A DNA stretch of 64,000 bases from Cryomorpha sp963748925 (GCA_963748925.1 CAVVKG010000001.1:434001-498000); one strand, 5' to 3'; counted from the first letter of the stretch, positions 43,666-52,725 are shown. Program-made: numbers and translations. Notes: a model not told the origin generated them from the letters alone.

Positions 43666-43953
43666 ATGGGTGAAGGTGGTTCTATTCAATTGCTATTTTG
43701 GGTTGCTATCATAGGAATATTTTACTTTTTTATGATCCGACCACAGGCTAAGAAGGCCAAAGAGGCGAAGAAATTTCGTGAAGCTCTTGACAAGGGAACG
43801 AGAATTGTGACGATAGGCGGAATACATGGTAAGGTGACTGAAGTTCTGGACACTGTTGTAGTTATTGATACAGGTTCTACAAAATTACGCGTTGAGAAAT
43901 CTGCAATATCTCCAACAGGGGCTGCAAACGAGCAAGAGCTAGTAAAAAAATAA
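43666..43953 (+). CDS. yajC: preprotein translocase accessory subunit YajC
   Basis: 95 aa. One membrane helix (LLFWVAIIGIFYFFMIRPQ) is followed by the signature FMIRPQAKKAKEAKKFREALDKGTRIVTIGGIHGKVTEV. YajC associates with SecDF and the Sec translocon. It lies 22 bases after the DUF1573 gene and 5 bases before coaE. Confidence 0.95.
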   Translation: MGEGGSIQLLFWVAIIGIFYFFMIRPQAKKAKEAKKFREALDKGTRIVTIGGIHGKVTEVLDTVVVIDTGSTKLRVEKSAISPTGAANEQELVKK

Positions 43954-43958
43954 AAGAA

Positions 43959-44567
43959 GTGTTGCCATTACGAGTAGGTCTTACAGGCGGGATAGGTGCG
44001 GGAAAATCACTTATTGCGAGAATTTTCGAATCTCTGGGAGTTCCCGTATTTGATTCTGACAAAGTTTCAAAGTCTATCCTTGCTGACAATCTTGAAGTGA
44101 AAGAACAAGTAATTTCTGTTTTCGGAAATGAAGCCTACAACGGAAATGAGCTGAACAAATCATACCTGGCCGGCCGTGTATTTTCAAATTACAGCCTTCG
44201 GGAGAAACTAAATTCTATTGTTCATCCGGCTGTAGCTACTGCTTTTGAAGAATGGGTTCGCGAACACTCAAAAGAGCCTTACGTTTTAAAAGAGGCGGCT
44301 ATTATATTTGAAACAGGCTTGCACGAAAAGCTTGATGCTGTAATATTGATTACAGCCCCGGAGCAGATAAGGATCGACAGAGTGATGAAGCGCGATGATG
44401 TTTCGGTAAATCAAGTGCGCCAAAGAATGGCGGCCCAATGGACTGATCAGCAAAAGCAAGGTCTGACAGATTACACGATTTTAAATGACGGAACTAGTCT
44501 CGTGATTCCGCAAGTTTTACATATTCATAATACGCTTAAGAGTGGCGTATTGACTAAATCGAATTAA
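43959..44567 (+). CDS. coaE: dephospho-CoA kinase
   Basis: Last step of CoA synthesis. 202 aa from GTG at 43959; the P-loop GGIGAGKS is at 10-17. Further boxes are VFDSDKVSKSI, the CoA-binding LNSIVHPAV, EAAIIFETGLHEKLDAVILI and the lid R residues in DRVMKRDDVSVNQVRQRMAAQ. Length and motifs are normal. It is the last gene of the nusB run; the endonuclease gene begins 21 bases later. Confidence 0.95.
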   Translation: MLPLRVGLTGGIGAGKSLIARIFESLGVPVFDSDKVSKSILADNLEVKEQVISVFGNEAYNGNELNKSYLAGRVFSNYSLREKLNSIVHPAVATAFEEWVREHSKEPYVLKEAAIIFETGLHEKLDAVILITAPEQIRIDRVMKRDDVSVNQVRQRMAAQWTDQQKQGLTDYTILNDGTSLVIPQVLHIHNTLKSGVLTKSN

Positions 44568-44588
44568 TTTTACGCAAAGAACTCAGAA

Positions 44589-46253
44589 ATGAAAAATTTA
44601 TACTTTTTTTTTATTGCCATTTTTCTCACTTCGACTTTTGCTCAAGGCCAGTCGGTAAGTTTGAGTGCCAGTCAAATTGATTTCGGAACTGTTACTTTCG
44701 GTGATTTAGACAGCGTACTCGTAGAAATCACAAATCTAAAAAATGAAGAGATTGATGTATTTCAACCCGAGTTTTTTGATGTGTACAACACATCGCCATT
44801 TTATGTAAATGTATATCCCGAAGCAATCCCCGCTAATGGATCAGCTTCGTTTTATATAGTTTACAAACCGGTTCACAATATCGTTCACAATAGTGAGATG
44901 GTTGTGAAAACCAGTGGTAATCGCGGCGCTGCTGCAATAGATCTTATAGGTGATTGTGAATATGCAAATACCTATTACAGTTTGACTCATAATATGATTG
45001 ACGAAGATCTTGAAGAAGCGCTTAATGATATTCTCGACGATAATTATCAGGATTTCGGCTACAACGGTGCTCGCGACAAAATATTTATGGAACTTGATAA
45101 TCAAAGGGTTAATGGGCAAGGGTCTGTTGAAAATAGGATAACCCGAGCTTATATTGGAACTGATGCTGTAGGCTATACCAGCCGAAGCAATGCACAAAGC
45201 CAATTTAACTTGAACACCGAGCACACTTTTCCCCAGGGTTTTTTCAATCAGAATTTGCCAATGAGAGCAGATATGCACCACTTGTTTGTTACAGATGTTG
45301 ATGCAAATAGTACTCGTGCCAACTTTGCTTTTGGAATTCCCGTAAGCAATATTACCTGGGAAGAAGGCGGCAGCAGGCAGGGTGTTGATGCCAGCGGAAC
45401 AAGTGTTTTTGAGCCACGCGATGCGCAAAAAGGAAAAAGTGCGCGAGCCGTTTTATATTTCGTGGTGCGCTATCAGAATTTCGGAGGTTTCCTTACGGAG
45501 AATCAGGAAGAGGTGTTGCGCGAATGGTGCTCATCATTTCCTCCGGATGAAGTGGATATGACTAGAAATGAGGACATCTTTGAATTACAAAACAATAGAA
45601 ATCCATTCGTAGACTATCCACAATTTTTAGATCGAATTTATAATATCAGATTGGATCAGGATCGGCCGAATGTTGGATATCTAGCAGTGTCAACCGCTGA
45701 AGTAGACTTTGGCGATGTTTCGGAAACTGGTGACGAGACATTTAATATCGTTATTACCAATTATGGAGAGCGCTTTGTAACGATTAACGGTTTGGAGTTT
45801 ACCGGGAATTCAACATCAAGCTTTAGCTTGGCTGGGGATGTTCCGGCGAACTTTATTGTGAACCCGGGAGAGAGCGCATATCTGCCTGTTATTTGCACTG
45901 CTACAAGCTCTAATGATGACCTTGAGGCCTTGTTTGGTTTTTCAACTACAGCTGCAAACGGTAATTCTTATCAAATTCCGGTAAGTGCGGATTTCTCTAC
46001 TGGTTTGGCATCTATTTCAGCCTACGAGAGTGTTGTCGTTTCCCCAAATCCATTTCTCTATCAGGTTGAACTGAGAAACTTAAATGAGCAGGTTTCTCAA
46101 ATTCATGTTTATGATATTTCCGGTAGGTTGTGCAAATCTATAAATGGAAATGTAAAGACTATCGCCATGTATGACTTCCAATCTGGAATTTACCAAATGG
46201 TTGTTACGCTTAACAATGGAGATATCTTTACACGTAAATTGGTAAAGCAGTAA
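44589..46253 (+). CDS. secreted endonuclease I with choice-of-anchor domains and T9SS sorting signal
   Basis: 554 aa. A signal peptide (NLYFFFIAIFLTSTFAQG) is followed by an ASH/choice-of-anchor D domain (VSLSASQIDFGTVTFGDLDSV). The endonuclease I domain covers about 132-350, with NTEHTFPQ, DMHHLFVTDVDANSTRANF and KGKSARAVLYFVVRYQ as the catalytic His/Asn boxes. A second anchor domain (AVSTAEVDFGDVSETGDETF) and a C-terminal type A sorting domain (VVVSPNPF to FTRKLVKQ) end the chain. It should cross the outer membrane through PorSS/T9SS and may scavenge phosphate or nucleotides from extracellular DNA. Confidence 0.92.
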   Translation: MKNLYFFFIAIFLTSTFAQGQSVSLSASQIDFGTVTFGDLDSVLVEITNLKNEEIDVFQPEFFDVYNTSPFYVNVYPEAIPANGSASFYIVYKPVHNIVHNSEMVVKTSGNRGAAAIDLIGDCEYANTYYSLTHNMIDEDLEEALNDILDDNYQDFGYNGARDKIFMELDNQRVNGQGSVENRITRAYIGTDAVGYTSRSNAQSQFNLNTEHTFPQGFFNQNLPMRADMHHLFVTDVDANSTRANFAFGIPVSNITWEEGGSRQGVDASGTSVFEPRDAQKGKSARAVLYFVVRYQNFGGFLTENQEEVLREWCSSFPPDEVDMTRNEDIFELQNNRNPFVDYPQFLDRIYNIRLDQDRPNVGYLAVSTAEVDFGDVSETGDETFNIVITNYGERFVTINGLEFTGNSTSSFSLAGDVPANFIVNPGESAYLPVICTATSSNDDLEALFGFSTTAANGNSYQIPVSADFSTGLASISAYESVVVSPNPFLYQVELRNLNEQVSQIHVYDISGRLCKSINGNVKTIAMYDFQSGIYQMVVTLNNGDIFTRKLVKQ

Positions 46254-46265
46254 TTCAATAGAGAA

Positions 46266-47582
46266 TTATTGCAATGGAATGAGTTTTTCGAATCTATTTT
46301 TGCTGAGATAAGATCTCACGATCATTTCCATTTCGGGACAATCAATTAATTGGTGTTGAACGAAATCTTCGTTTAAATGAGACATAGGTTCTGCAGCATC
46401 AATAATCCCATAACCGATAGCTCTTCCTTTCTTAACCAAAATGGCAATGCGCTCATTTACCGTGGCGGCTTCATCTATTACCACGTATGAATCAGATGGA
46501 ATAACCACTTCTAAGAGGTTTTTTAAACTTCCGTTAGTAGATTTAATGAAAGGTGATTTCCGATTGCCAAAGAGTGATGGATAATAATCAAGACCGTTTT
46601 CCAGTCCTATATTTTTAATATAATCAAGGCCTTCATGAAAGTTACCGAAAATCATCAAAGCGTTTTGCCCTTCCTTTTTACGCTTGAGAACGAGTACTTC
46701 TCCATGTTCCGGCGATTCTTCCAGAAAAATAGCAAAATGTGTTTTCATTGAAAACCTGCCGTGGTTAAATTTCGGCATATATGTCAGTAAATCACTAGCC
46801 TCAATGAGTTGTGCTGTAAGTGCGCTACCTGTAACGTTGTAGTCAATACGATGGACATCCTTAATAAATTGCTTGTAATCTCTCGAATCATTTGGCCTCA
46901 ACTTGGTGCTTATTGCAGTTAAGATTTGCGGACTTCGCTTGATGTAAATTAGATTCTCATCTTTGTCAAAAAATTTCACAACTCCACATTCGTCTGGAAT
47001 GCTTTCCAAAAATTCTGTGGTGATATGAGGTGAATTGATAATTTCGGGTTTTGGTAACCCCAGGTGTGCGTCAAAAAGTCCGGCGTGGCTTTCGTTGAGA
47101 ATAATCTTCTCAAAAAGTTTGACGGTGGCCTGGGCATCAGCTTCTGCGCGATGGGCTCCTTCTAAGACGATATCTAACTCCTTTGTGATTTTGCCAAGAC
47201 TGTAAGATGCCAGCCCCGGAAAGCTAGATCGGCTAAGTTGAACCGTGCAGAGTGTCTTTCTCTTAAAGTCGCGGCCTATTCTTCTAAACTCTTCCTTAAT
47301 GAAACTGTAATCAAAATTCACATTATGTGCTACGAAAATGGCATTAGCCGTGAATCTGTCCAGGTCGGCTGCGATCTCTTCAAAGGTTGGTGCGTTAGAG
47401 ACCATCTCGTCAGATATACCGGTAAGATTTTTAATAAAAGGAGGAATTGGAATTCCGGGATTGACAAGTGTGGTAAACTTATCAATCATTTTATGACCGT
47501 CGTGAAGAAATGCAGCAATTTCTGTAATTCGACCTGATTTATTATTTCCGCCGGTAGTTTCAATATCTATTATAGTATACAT
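46266..47582 (-). CDS. DnaQ-like exonuclease fused to a degenerate UvrC-type GIY-YIG domain
   Basis: 438 aa from ATG at 47582. The DEDDh 3'-5' exonuclease half is complete: D6 and E8 (IIDIETTGG), D91 (AHNVNFDYS), H144 and D149 (GAHRAEADA). Residues 195-275 resemble the UvrC N-terminal nuclease, but GIY has become GVV (200-202) and YIG has become YIK (213-215). The glutamate in TGSALTAQLIEAS (E261) is kept. The C-terminal 160 residues are like the UvrC/Cho tail. Such DnaQ-UvrC fusions are known in actinobacteria and Bacteroidota; nuclease activity of the second domain is doubtful here. Convergent with the endonuclease gene; a TAATTC/GAATTA hairpin spans the two stops (46251-46268). Confidence 0.88.
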   Translation of the reverse strand: MYTIIDIETTGGNNKSGRITEIAAFLHDGHKMIDKFTTLVNPGIPIPPFIKNLTGISDEMVSNAPTFEEIAADLDRFTANAIFVAHNVNFDYSFIKEEFRRIGRDFKRKTLCTVQLSRSSFPGLASYSLGKITKELDIVLEGAHRAEADAQATVKLFEKIILNESHAGLFDAHLGLPKPEIINSPHITTEFLESIPDECGVVKFFDKDENLIYIKRSPQILTAISTKLRPNDSRDYKQFIKDVHRIDYNVTGSALTAQLIEASDLLTYMPKFNHGRFSMKTHFAIFLEESPEHGEVLVLKRKKEGQNALMIFGNFHEGLDYIKNIGLENGLDYYPSLFGNRKSPFIKSTNGSLKNLLEVVIPSDSYVVIDEAATVNERIAILVKKGRAIGYGIIDAAEPMSHLNEDFVQHQLIDCPEMEMIVRSYLSKNRFEKLIPLQ

Positions 47583-47655
47583 ATGGTTCTGCAAAAGTAC
47601 CCATTCTTAAGAATGCATTCGTCTTTTATGATAAATTTTCACTTATTTTGCCACG

Positions 47656-48213
47656 ATGGTTAGTAGTTTGTTTACATGGCTCTGTGTACAATGGTTTCGT
47701 ATCTCGGGGTGGCGGGTGGCTAAAAATTTACCAAAAGAATTGAAACAATATGTATTGGTAGTTGCACCGCATACTAGCAATATTGATTTTTTTGTGGGAG
47801 TAGCAGCCAGAAAAGAGATGGGTCTAAATGTGAAATTCATCGCAAAAAAAGAATTATTTCGATTTCCTATTAAAAATTTACTAATTAATCTGGGAGGCTT
47901 TCCGGTTGATAGATCTGTAAAAGGAAGTCTGGTGGAGCAAATGGCTGCCAACTATAAAAATATTGAGAATTTTGCTATTACTGTAGCTCCCGAGGGTACT
48001 CGGAGTAAGGTCGGTACATGGAAAACAGGATTTTATCATATTGCCACAAAAGCAGAAGTTCCTATTGTTATGGTAGGCTTTGATTATCAAAAGAAATGGA
48101 TCATTTCCTCTGAACCTTTTTACGTATCAGGAAATATGGAAAGTGATATATTTAAGATGCACAAGTTCTTTGGAAAAATAGTTCCAAAACATCCTGAAAA
48201 GTCAAATTATTAA
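47656..48213 (+). CDS. PlsC-like 1-acylglycerol-3-phosphate acyltransferase family protein
   Basis: 185 aa. The catalytic HX4D motif is APHTSNIDFF (H39, D44). The substrate-binding block is APEGTRSKVGTWKTGFYHIA (112 onward), with LGGFPVDRSV as the third box. The protein is shorter than typical PlsC (about 240 aa) and lacks a clear membrane anchor. It may acylate a lipid precursor; the acceptor is unknown. Confidence 0.88.
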   Translation: MVSSLFTWLCVQWFRISGWRVAKNLPKELKQYVLVVAPHTSNIDFFVGVAARKEMGLNVKFIAKKELFRFPIKNLLINLGGFPVDRSVKGSLVEQMAANYKNIENFAITVAPEGTRSKVGTWKTGFYHIATKAEVPIVMVGFDYQKKWIISSEPFYVSGNMESDIFKMHKFFGKIVPKHPEKSNY

Positions 48214-48351
48214 TAGTGTCATAATGACGTTATGTCCTTAATAACAAAACGTTATTGCAGTTAGTTATGGATGATAAACTTATTCACATGCTTTTATTTT
48301 TCAACAAGTTGGCCCACCATTCATTCTAAATTCATAAATTTAAACTCTGAG

Positions 48352-48366
48352 TTAAGAAATTCTTAA
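48352..48366. promoter_or_regulatory. operator-like palindrome upstream of the winged-helix gene
   Basis: TTAAGAA-A-TTCTTAA is a perfect 15-base palindrome. A -7-like TAGGCTTG follows at 48370-48377, so the palindrome would lie between the -33 and -7 elements, the place where a repressor blocks polymerase. The next gene (48453) encodes a small winged-helix-like protein, which suggests autoregulation; this is inference. Confidence 0.4.
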
Positions 48367-48452
48367 TATTAGGCTTGGAAATTGCCACTGGCAAATACCC
48401 AAAGAAATTTTAAAATTCATTTTTTATTAAGAAACCCAAAACCTGAACTTCT

Positions 48453-48716
48453 ATGGATAGATACGATAATCTGATTTTGGAAATTATCCAAACGCACAAG
48501 CTTGAAAGCCCTGAGCGCAAAAAAATTCATTTGCGAAAGCTTGAAAAAACTTTTTGGCAGCAAGTAGAAATTGACGGAGAACTGAGTATTGGTCAGGGAA
48601 GAATAGGGGAGCGGATTACAAATTTGTACATCAAGGGCTTAATTGAGAATAAAAATGGATACGGTCTTACCCGAAAGGGCAGAGTTCAATTATCGGTTTT
48701 AGATCAGGAAAATTAA
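48453..48716 (+). CDS. small winged-helix-like protein
   Basis: 87 aa (MDRYDNLILEIIQTHKLESP at the start). Helix-rich N-terminus, then GRIGERITNLYIKGLIENKNGYGLTRKGRVQLSVLD, which reads as the recognition helix and wing of a winged-helix domain (as in PadR- or ArsR-like ends). I cannot assign a family. A palindrome lies upstream and a strong terminator 24 bases downstream, so it is a complete single-gene unit. Confidence 0.75.
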   Translation: MDRYDNLILEIIQTHKLESPERKKIHLRKLEKTFWQQVEIDGELSIGQGRIGERITNLYIKGLIENKNGYGLTRKGRVQLSVLDQEN

Positions 48717-48740
48717 ATACTATTGTGCCTAGAATAAAAG

Positions 48741-48765
48741 AAGGGGAGCATTGCTTCCCTTTTTT
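48741..48765 (+). terminator. intrinsic terminator
   Basis: AAGGGGAGC (48741-48749) pairs with GCTTCCCTT (48753-48761, one G-T pair) around ATT, followed by a T-run to 48765. It closes the winged-helix gene. Confidence 0.85.
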
Positions 48766-49553
48766 GTTGGCCCTTTTTTTCATCAGGCAAAGGATCTTTC
48801 TATGCTTAATTGCTTACTTTAATTTGCTTTATCAGATAATAAGAGCCAAGCTCAGAGTTTCTAGATTCACCATGATATAAACAATTGTTAATAATCAATG
48901 TGTAAACAGTGTTGGTAAACCAACTCTCCTTTTTTTGGTAGATGGGATTACGTAGTATAAATTTACGACAGTTAAAAGAGAGATATCAGATTTGTCAATC
49001 GAGACAAGGTTCTATATATCAAGCGAATTCTTAACTGAAATGCGGTTCGCCGCTTTATCGCTAATACGCATTCTAGGATTGCGAAAGATTAGAAACTCGT
49101 TTTCTAGTTGAAATGATTTAGTTCGCAAAAGCAATTTAGAAATATTCGCACTCCTGTGAAGGATACGAAGAGTATGGCTTAACTTTAAAACGGTTTACAC
49201 AAATTAGTTTTCGTAACGAATTTGTCAAGTAGATTCGAATTCGACGGTTAAACTCACGTTTTTTCGTTGTAAAGAAGTGAAGTTGTTAGATTAGAAATCA
49301 GACCTGAGGCTTAGGCTAAAGCGAAATTTGAAAACGGTATTTTAACATTTATCGCTCACTACGGTGAGAGCTAAATAGGCGGGTTGATCGTATGATCTTA
49401 TCCGCCTTACTGTTTTATATAGGTTCCTCTCTGGAGTCTGAGAAAAATCGAACACTCATTTTGATTGATTTCTTTTTTTTAAATAGAAGAACAAGTAGGT
49501 TTGTATTGAGTTCTCTTCTCATAGACTTATACCGCTATAAAACCGTATATTAA
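48766..49553. other. intergenic region with several hairpins before lplA
   Basis: Nearly 790 bases have no plausible gene on either strand. Clean inverted repeats are present on the plus strand: ACAAATT-A-GTT/AAC-G-AATTTGT at about 49198-49226, CTCAC-TACG-GTGAG (a UACG tetraloop) at about 49354-49367, and AGGCGG/CCGCCT at about 49376-49408 framing two GATC sites. No T-run follows the last one. A -7 element TAGGTTTG at 49496-49503 probably serves lplA. This could be a structured leader or an unrecognised RNA; there is not enough to call one. Confidence 0.4.
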
Positions 49554-50570
49554 ATGATATTTATTGATAATAAAGGCATTACTGATCCTACTATGAACCT
49601 GGCGCTGGAAGAATACGCGCTCAGGAATTTCAAACACGGACAGGATTATTTACTTTTTTATATTAATGAGCCTTCTATTATAATAGGTAGATATCAAAAC
49701 ACCTTAGAGGAGATTAATCTCAGCTATACAGAAGCGAAAAACATTCATGTAGTTCGGAGAATTTCAGGAGGCGGTGCCGTTTATCACGATTTCGGTAATC
49801 TTAATTTCAGTTTCATGACTGATTATGATATCAAAAATCTAAATAATTTCAAGAAGTTTTCGCAGCCTGTTATCAAAATCTTGAACTCATTAGGAGTTCC
49901 TGCCGAAATGAAGGGTAGGAATGACGTGGTTGCCAACGACAAAAAAATATCTGGCAATGCTCAGTTTTCTACAGGTAAACGCATGTTCAGCCATGGAACC
50001 TTATTGTTTGACAGCAATTTAGGCGAGGTATCGAATGCGCTTAACGTCAAAATGAGCAAAATAACCTCCAAAGGGCATAAGTCTGTGCGAAGCAGGGTAG
50101 CCAATATTAGTGAGTTCATGTCTGAAAAGATGTCGATCGAGGAATTCAGAGAAGCAATACTAACCGGGCTTTACGATGAGAAAACCGATTTTGAGGTTTA
50201 CCACCTCACAGATCAGGAGTGGGGTGAAGTAAATACTTTGCGTGAGGAAAAGTACAATAGTTGGGATTGGAATTTCGGTCGTTCGCCTGATTTTAATATT
50301 CATAGAGTACAGCGTTTTCCTATTGGAGAAATTGATGTTCGCCTGATGGTAAAAAAGGGTCATATTGATAATGTGAAAATCTATGGCGACTTTTTTGGTC
50401 GTGAGCCGGTTGAGAAAATTGAGAAACTCCTCATGGGAAAAAAGTACGATTTTGAGGTTATCAACAATACGCTCAAAGATTTGGAAATGAAACTCTTTTT
50501 TGGGGATATGCCAGCATCCGACTTTATTCATTTGATATATGGTGAAGACCAAATTGCCCAGAGTGAATGA
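49554..50570 (+). CDS. lplA: lipoate-protein ligase A
   Basis: 338 aa. Attaches free lipoate to E2 and GcvH proteins through lipoyl-AMP, so it serves enzymes such as the E2 at 682-2040. Key boxes are IIGRYQNTLEEIN, RRISGGGAVYHDFGNLNFSF (72-79 loop) and the catalytic-lysine motif GRNDVVANDKKISGNAQF (K131). The C-terminal accessory domain (GEIDVRLMVKKGHIDNVKIYGDFFG) is present, so it should catalyse both half-reactions. Confidence 0.95.
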   Translation: MIFIDNKGITDPTMNLALEEYALRNFKHGQDYLLFYINEPSIIIGRYQNTLEEINLSYTEAKNIHVVRRISGGGAVYHDFGNLNFSFMTDYDIKNLNNFKKFSQPVIKILNSLGVPAEMKGRNDVVANDKKISGNAQFSTGKRMFSHGTLLFDSNLGEVSNALNVKMSKITSKGHKSVRSRVANISEFMSEKMSIEEFREAILTGLYDEKTDFEVYHLTDQEWGEVNTLREEKYNSWDWNFGRSPDFNIHRVQRFPIGEIDVRLMVKKGHIDNVKIYGDFFGREPVEKIEKLLMGKKYDFEVINNTLKDLEMKLFFGDMPASDFIHLIYGEDQIAQSE

Positions 50571-50648
50571 TATGGGTGCTCTTCAACCTTAAAATGTGAA
50601 TAACTGAATTCGTGATCCTCAAATACAGGGTCAAAGGCTTATACATTT

Positions 50649-50668
50649 AGAACATCATAAGATGTTCT
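50649..50668. promoter_or_regulatory. inverted repeat directly before the PhoH-like gene
   Basis: AGAACATC (50649-50656) and GATGTTCT (50661-50668) are perfect complements around ATAA, and TTTA/TTAAA extends the symmetry. The repeat ends 3 bases before the ATG. In DNA it could be a dimeric operator; in RNA it would fold a hairpin at the start codon and could limit translation. Confidence 0.5.
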
Positions 50669-50671
50669 TAA

Positions 50672-52027
50672 ATGGCACAAAGAGTAAAAGCAGAAAAGAA
50701 AGAAACAGTTAGAAAGATTTTTGTAATAGATACTTCTGTAATACTGTATGATAGCAACGCAATTAAAAACTTTGAAGAGCATGACGTAGCTATTCCTATT
50801 CAGGTTCTTGAAGAACTCGATGACTTTAAAAAAGGAAATGAAACCGTGAATTTTGAGGCACGCGCCTTCATCCGGTTTGTAGATTCTATATCGAAAGAAA
50901 AGCTTATCAGCGATTGGGTTCCTCTTAACGGCCGAAATACCGGCAATTTCAAAGTGGTTCTTCACACACAGTCTACCGGAATTAATACCGAACGGGTATT
51001 TGGCGACAGTAAATACGACAATAAGATACTGAATTGTGCCATCCAACTAAAGGAAGATCACAAGGATAAAAGTGTCATATTAGTTTCAAAAGATATCTGT
51101 CTCAGGCTAAAAGCCAAAGCATTAAATATTCTTGCCGAGGATTATGAAACCGGTAAGGTAAAAGATGTGAAGGCCCTTGATGAAGGACAAGTGGAGTTGA
51201 CCGGAGTGGATGAAAAGCTAATTGACAGTTTGTTTAAAAGCGGAATTGGGGACCCTTCATTGTTGAAACTCAAAAAGATTAGTGCCAACCAGTATTTTAT
51301 CCTAAAGCACCGTAAAAAATCAGTTCTAGCTAGATATAATAAGGAAGAAAATCTTTTGGAACGACTCCCTGACGGGGAAAGTTTTGGGATAAAAGCTCTA
51401 AATGCAGAACAGAATTTTGCCCTTCATGCCTTATTAGATCCTTCCATAAAGCTTGTGACTATTCAAGGAATGGCTGGTACGGGTAAAACGCTTCTGGCTA
51501 TTGCTTCAGCTATTGAGCAAAGAACAGGATACCGACAAATTTTTGTTTCCCGTCCGGTTGTCCCACTAAGCAACAAAGATTTGGGCTATCTACCGGGAGA
51601 TGTAAAATCAAAGCTGGATCCATATATGCAGTCGCTCTGGGATAATCTGAGCTACATTAAAAGCCAGTTTCAGGTAACTGATAAAAACCATAAGCGCATT
51701 GAAACGATGATTGAGAATGAGAAAATAGCAATTTCTCCTCTTGCCTATATTCGTGGAAGAAGTTTGGTGAAGATTTTCTTTATTATTGATGAAGCTCAGA
51801 ATCTGACACCCCACGAGGTGAAAACAATTATTTCCAGAGCAGGTGATGACACCAAGATTGTACTCACGGGCGACATTCACCAAATTGACACCCCTTATTT
51901 AGATAGCCAAAGTAATGGACTTACCTATCTGATTGACAGAGTAAAAGATCATCCGATTGCGGCTCATATTACTCTTCAAAAAGGAGAACGAAGCGAATTA
52001 GCTAATATTGCAAATGAATATTTATAA
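50672..52027 (+). CDS. PIN-PhoH ATPase
   Basis: 451 aa. An N-terminal PIN domain (FVIDTSVILYDSNAIKNF, VLEELDDFKKG, DNKILNCAIQLKE) carries the acidic residues of a nuclease. The PhoH helicase-like ATPase then shows IQGMAGTGKTLLAIASA near residue 267, PVVPLSNKDLGYLPGD, FFIIDEAQNLTPHEVKTIISRAG and LTGDIHQIDTPY. PIN-PhoH proteins (YlaK/PhoH2 type) unwind and cut RNA. The next gene begins 4 bases after its stop. Confidence 0.93.
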   Translation: MAQRVKAEKKETVRKIFVIDTSVILYDSNAIKNFEEHDVAIPIQVLEELDDFKKGNETVNFEARAFIRFVDSISKEKLISDWVPLNGRNTGNFKVVLHTQSTGINTERVFGDSKYDNKILNCAIQLKEDHKDKSVILVSKDICLRLKAKALNILAEDYETGKVKDVKALDEGQVELTGVDEKLIDSLFKSGIGDPSLLKLKKISANQYFILKHRKKSVLARYNKEENLLERLPDGESFGIKALNAEQNFALHALLDPSIKLVTIQGMAGTGKTLLAIASAIEQRTGYRQIFVSRPVVPLSNKDLGYLPGDVKSKLDPYMQSLWDNLSYIKSQFQVTDKNHKRIETMIENEKIAISPLAYIRGRSLVKIFFIIDEAQNLTPHEVKTIISRAGDDTKIVLTGDIHQIDTPYLDSQSNGLTYLIDRVKDHPIAAHITLQKGERSELANIANEYL

Positions 52028-52031
52028 ATTT

Positions 52032-52667
52032 ATGAAAGCGTTATATCTTGCAGGCTTTATTGCCTTAGTATTTTCAAGTTGTTCTAATCCCGGAAAACCA
52101 GTAGAGGATTCGGAGGAATACGACGTGATAAAAGAAGAAAATGAATTAATACAAACAAAAGAAGAATTGAAACCAATGGAATACGTCGTACTAGAAACTA
52201 GCAAAGGAGACATTACTCTTGAGCTAGATCCAAATAAAGCTCCAGTAACTGTTCAGAATTTTTTAAACTATGTCGATGCCGGTCACTATGACGGCACGAT
52301 CTTCCACCGTGTTATTCCAAATTTTATGATTCAGGGTGGTGGGTTTGTTCCGGAAGGAACTCAAAAACCAACGGAATCTCCTATTGAACTGGAAAGCCAA
52401 AATGGGCTTTCGAATGATGTAGGAACGGTTGCTATGGCGCGCACCAATGCTCCAAATAGTGCTACTTCGCAGTTTTTTATCAATGTAGCTCAAAATGATT
52501 TTCTAAATTATAAGCCTGGAAACCCCGGTTACGCGGTTTTTGGAAAGGTTTCTTCTGGAATGGATGTGGTGAATGAGATCAGACAGGCTGAAACCAGAAC
52601 CTATACCGGACATCAGGATTGGCCGGTTGAAACTATTATTATTAAGAAGGCAAGAAGAGAAAAATAG
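52032..52667 (+). CDS. cyclophilin-type peptidyl-prolyl isomerase, lipoprotein
   Basis: 211 aa from ATG at 52032, with lipoprotein signal MKALYLAGFIALVFSSC. Two earlier starts overlap the PhoH-like gene and give weaker signals. The cyclophilin domain is complete: VLETSKGDITLELDPNKAPVTVQNFLNYV, YDGTIFHRVIPNFMIQGGG, SQFFINVAQNDFLNY and YAVFGKVSSGMDVVNEI. It should fold proteins in the periplasm. It shares the transcript of the PIN-PhoH gene and ends at a clear terminator. Confidence 0.92.
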   Translation: MKALYLAGFIALVFSSCSNPGKPVEDSEEYDVIKEENELIQTKEELKPMEYVVLETSKGDITLELDPNKAPVTVQNFLNYVDAGHYDGTIFHRVIPNFMIQGGGFVPEGTQKPTESPIELESQNGLSNDVGTVAMARTNAPNSATSQFFINVAQNDFLNYKPGNPGYAVFGKVSSGMDVVNEIRQAETRTYTGHQDWPVETIIIKKARREK

Positions 52668-52691
52668 TATTTCTTCAAATTAAGATTGAAT

Positions 52692-52725
52692 TCCTCGTTT
52701 AATAAACTTAAACGGGGATTTTTTT
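52692..52725 (+). terminator. intrinsic terminator
   Basis: TCCTCGTTTA (52692-52701) pairs with TAAACGGGGA (52709-52718, one G-T pair) and seven T residues follow. It ends the PhoH/cyclophilin unit. Confidence 0.85.

Noticed and set aside
44841..45428. 195-aa frame opposite the endonuclease I gene
   Set aside because: Shadow of the real coding strand, which carries complete catalytic motifs.
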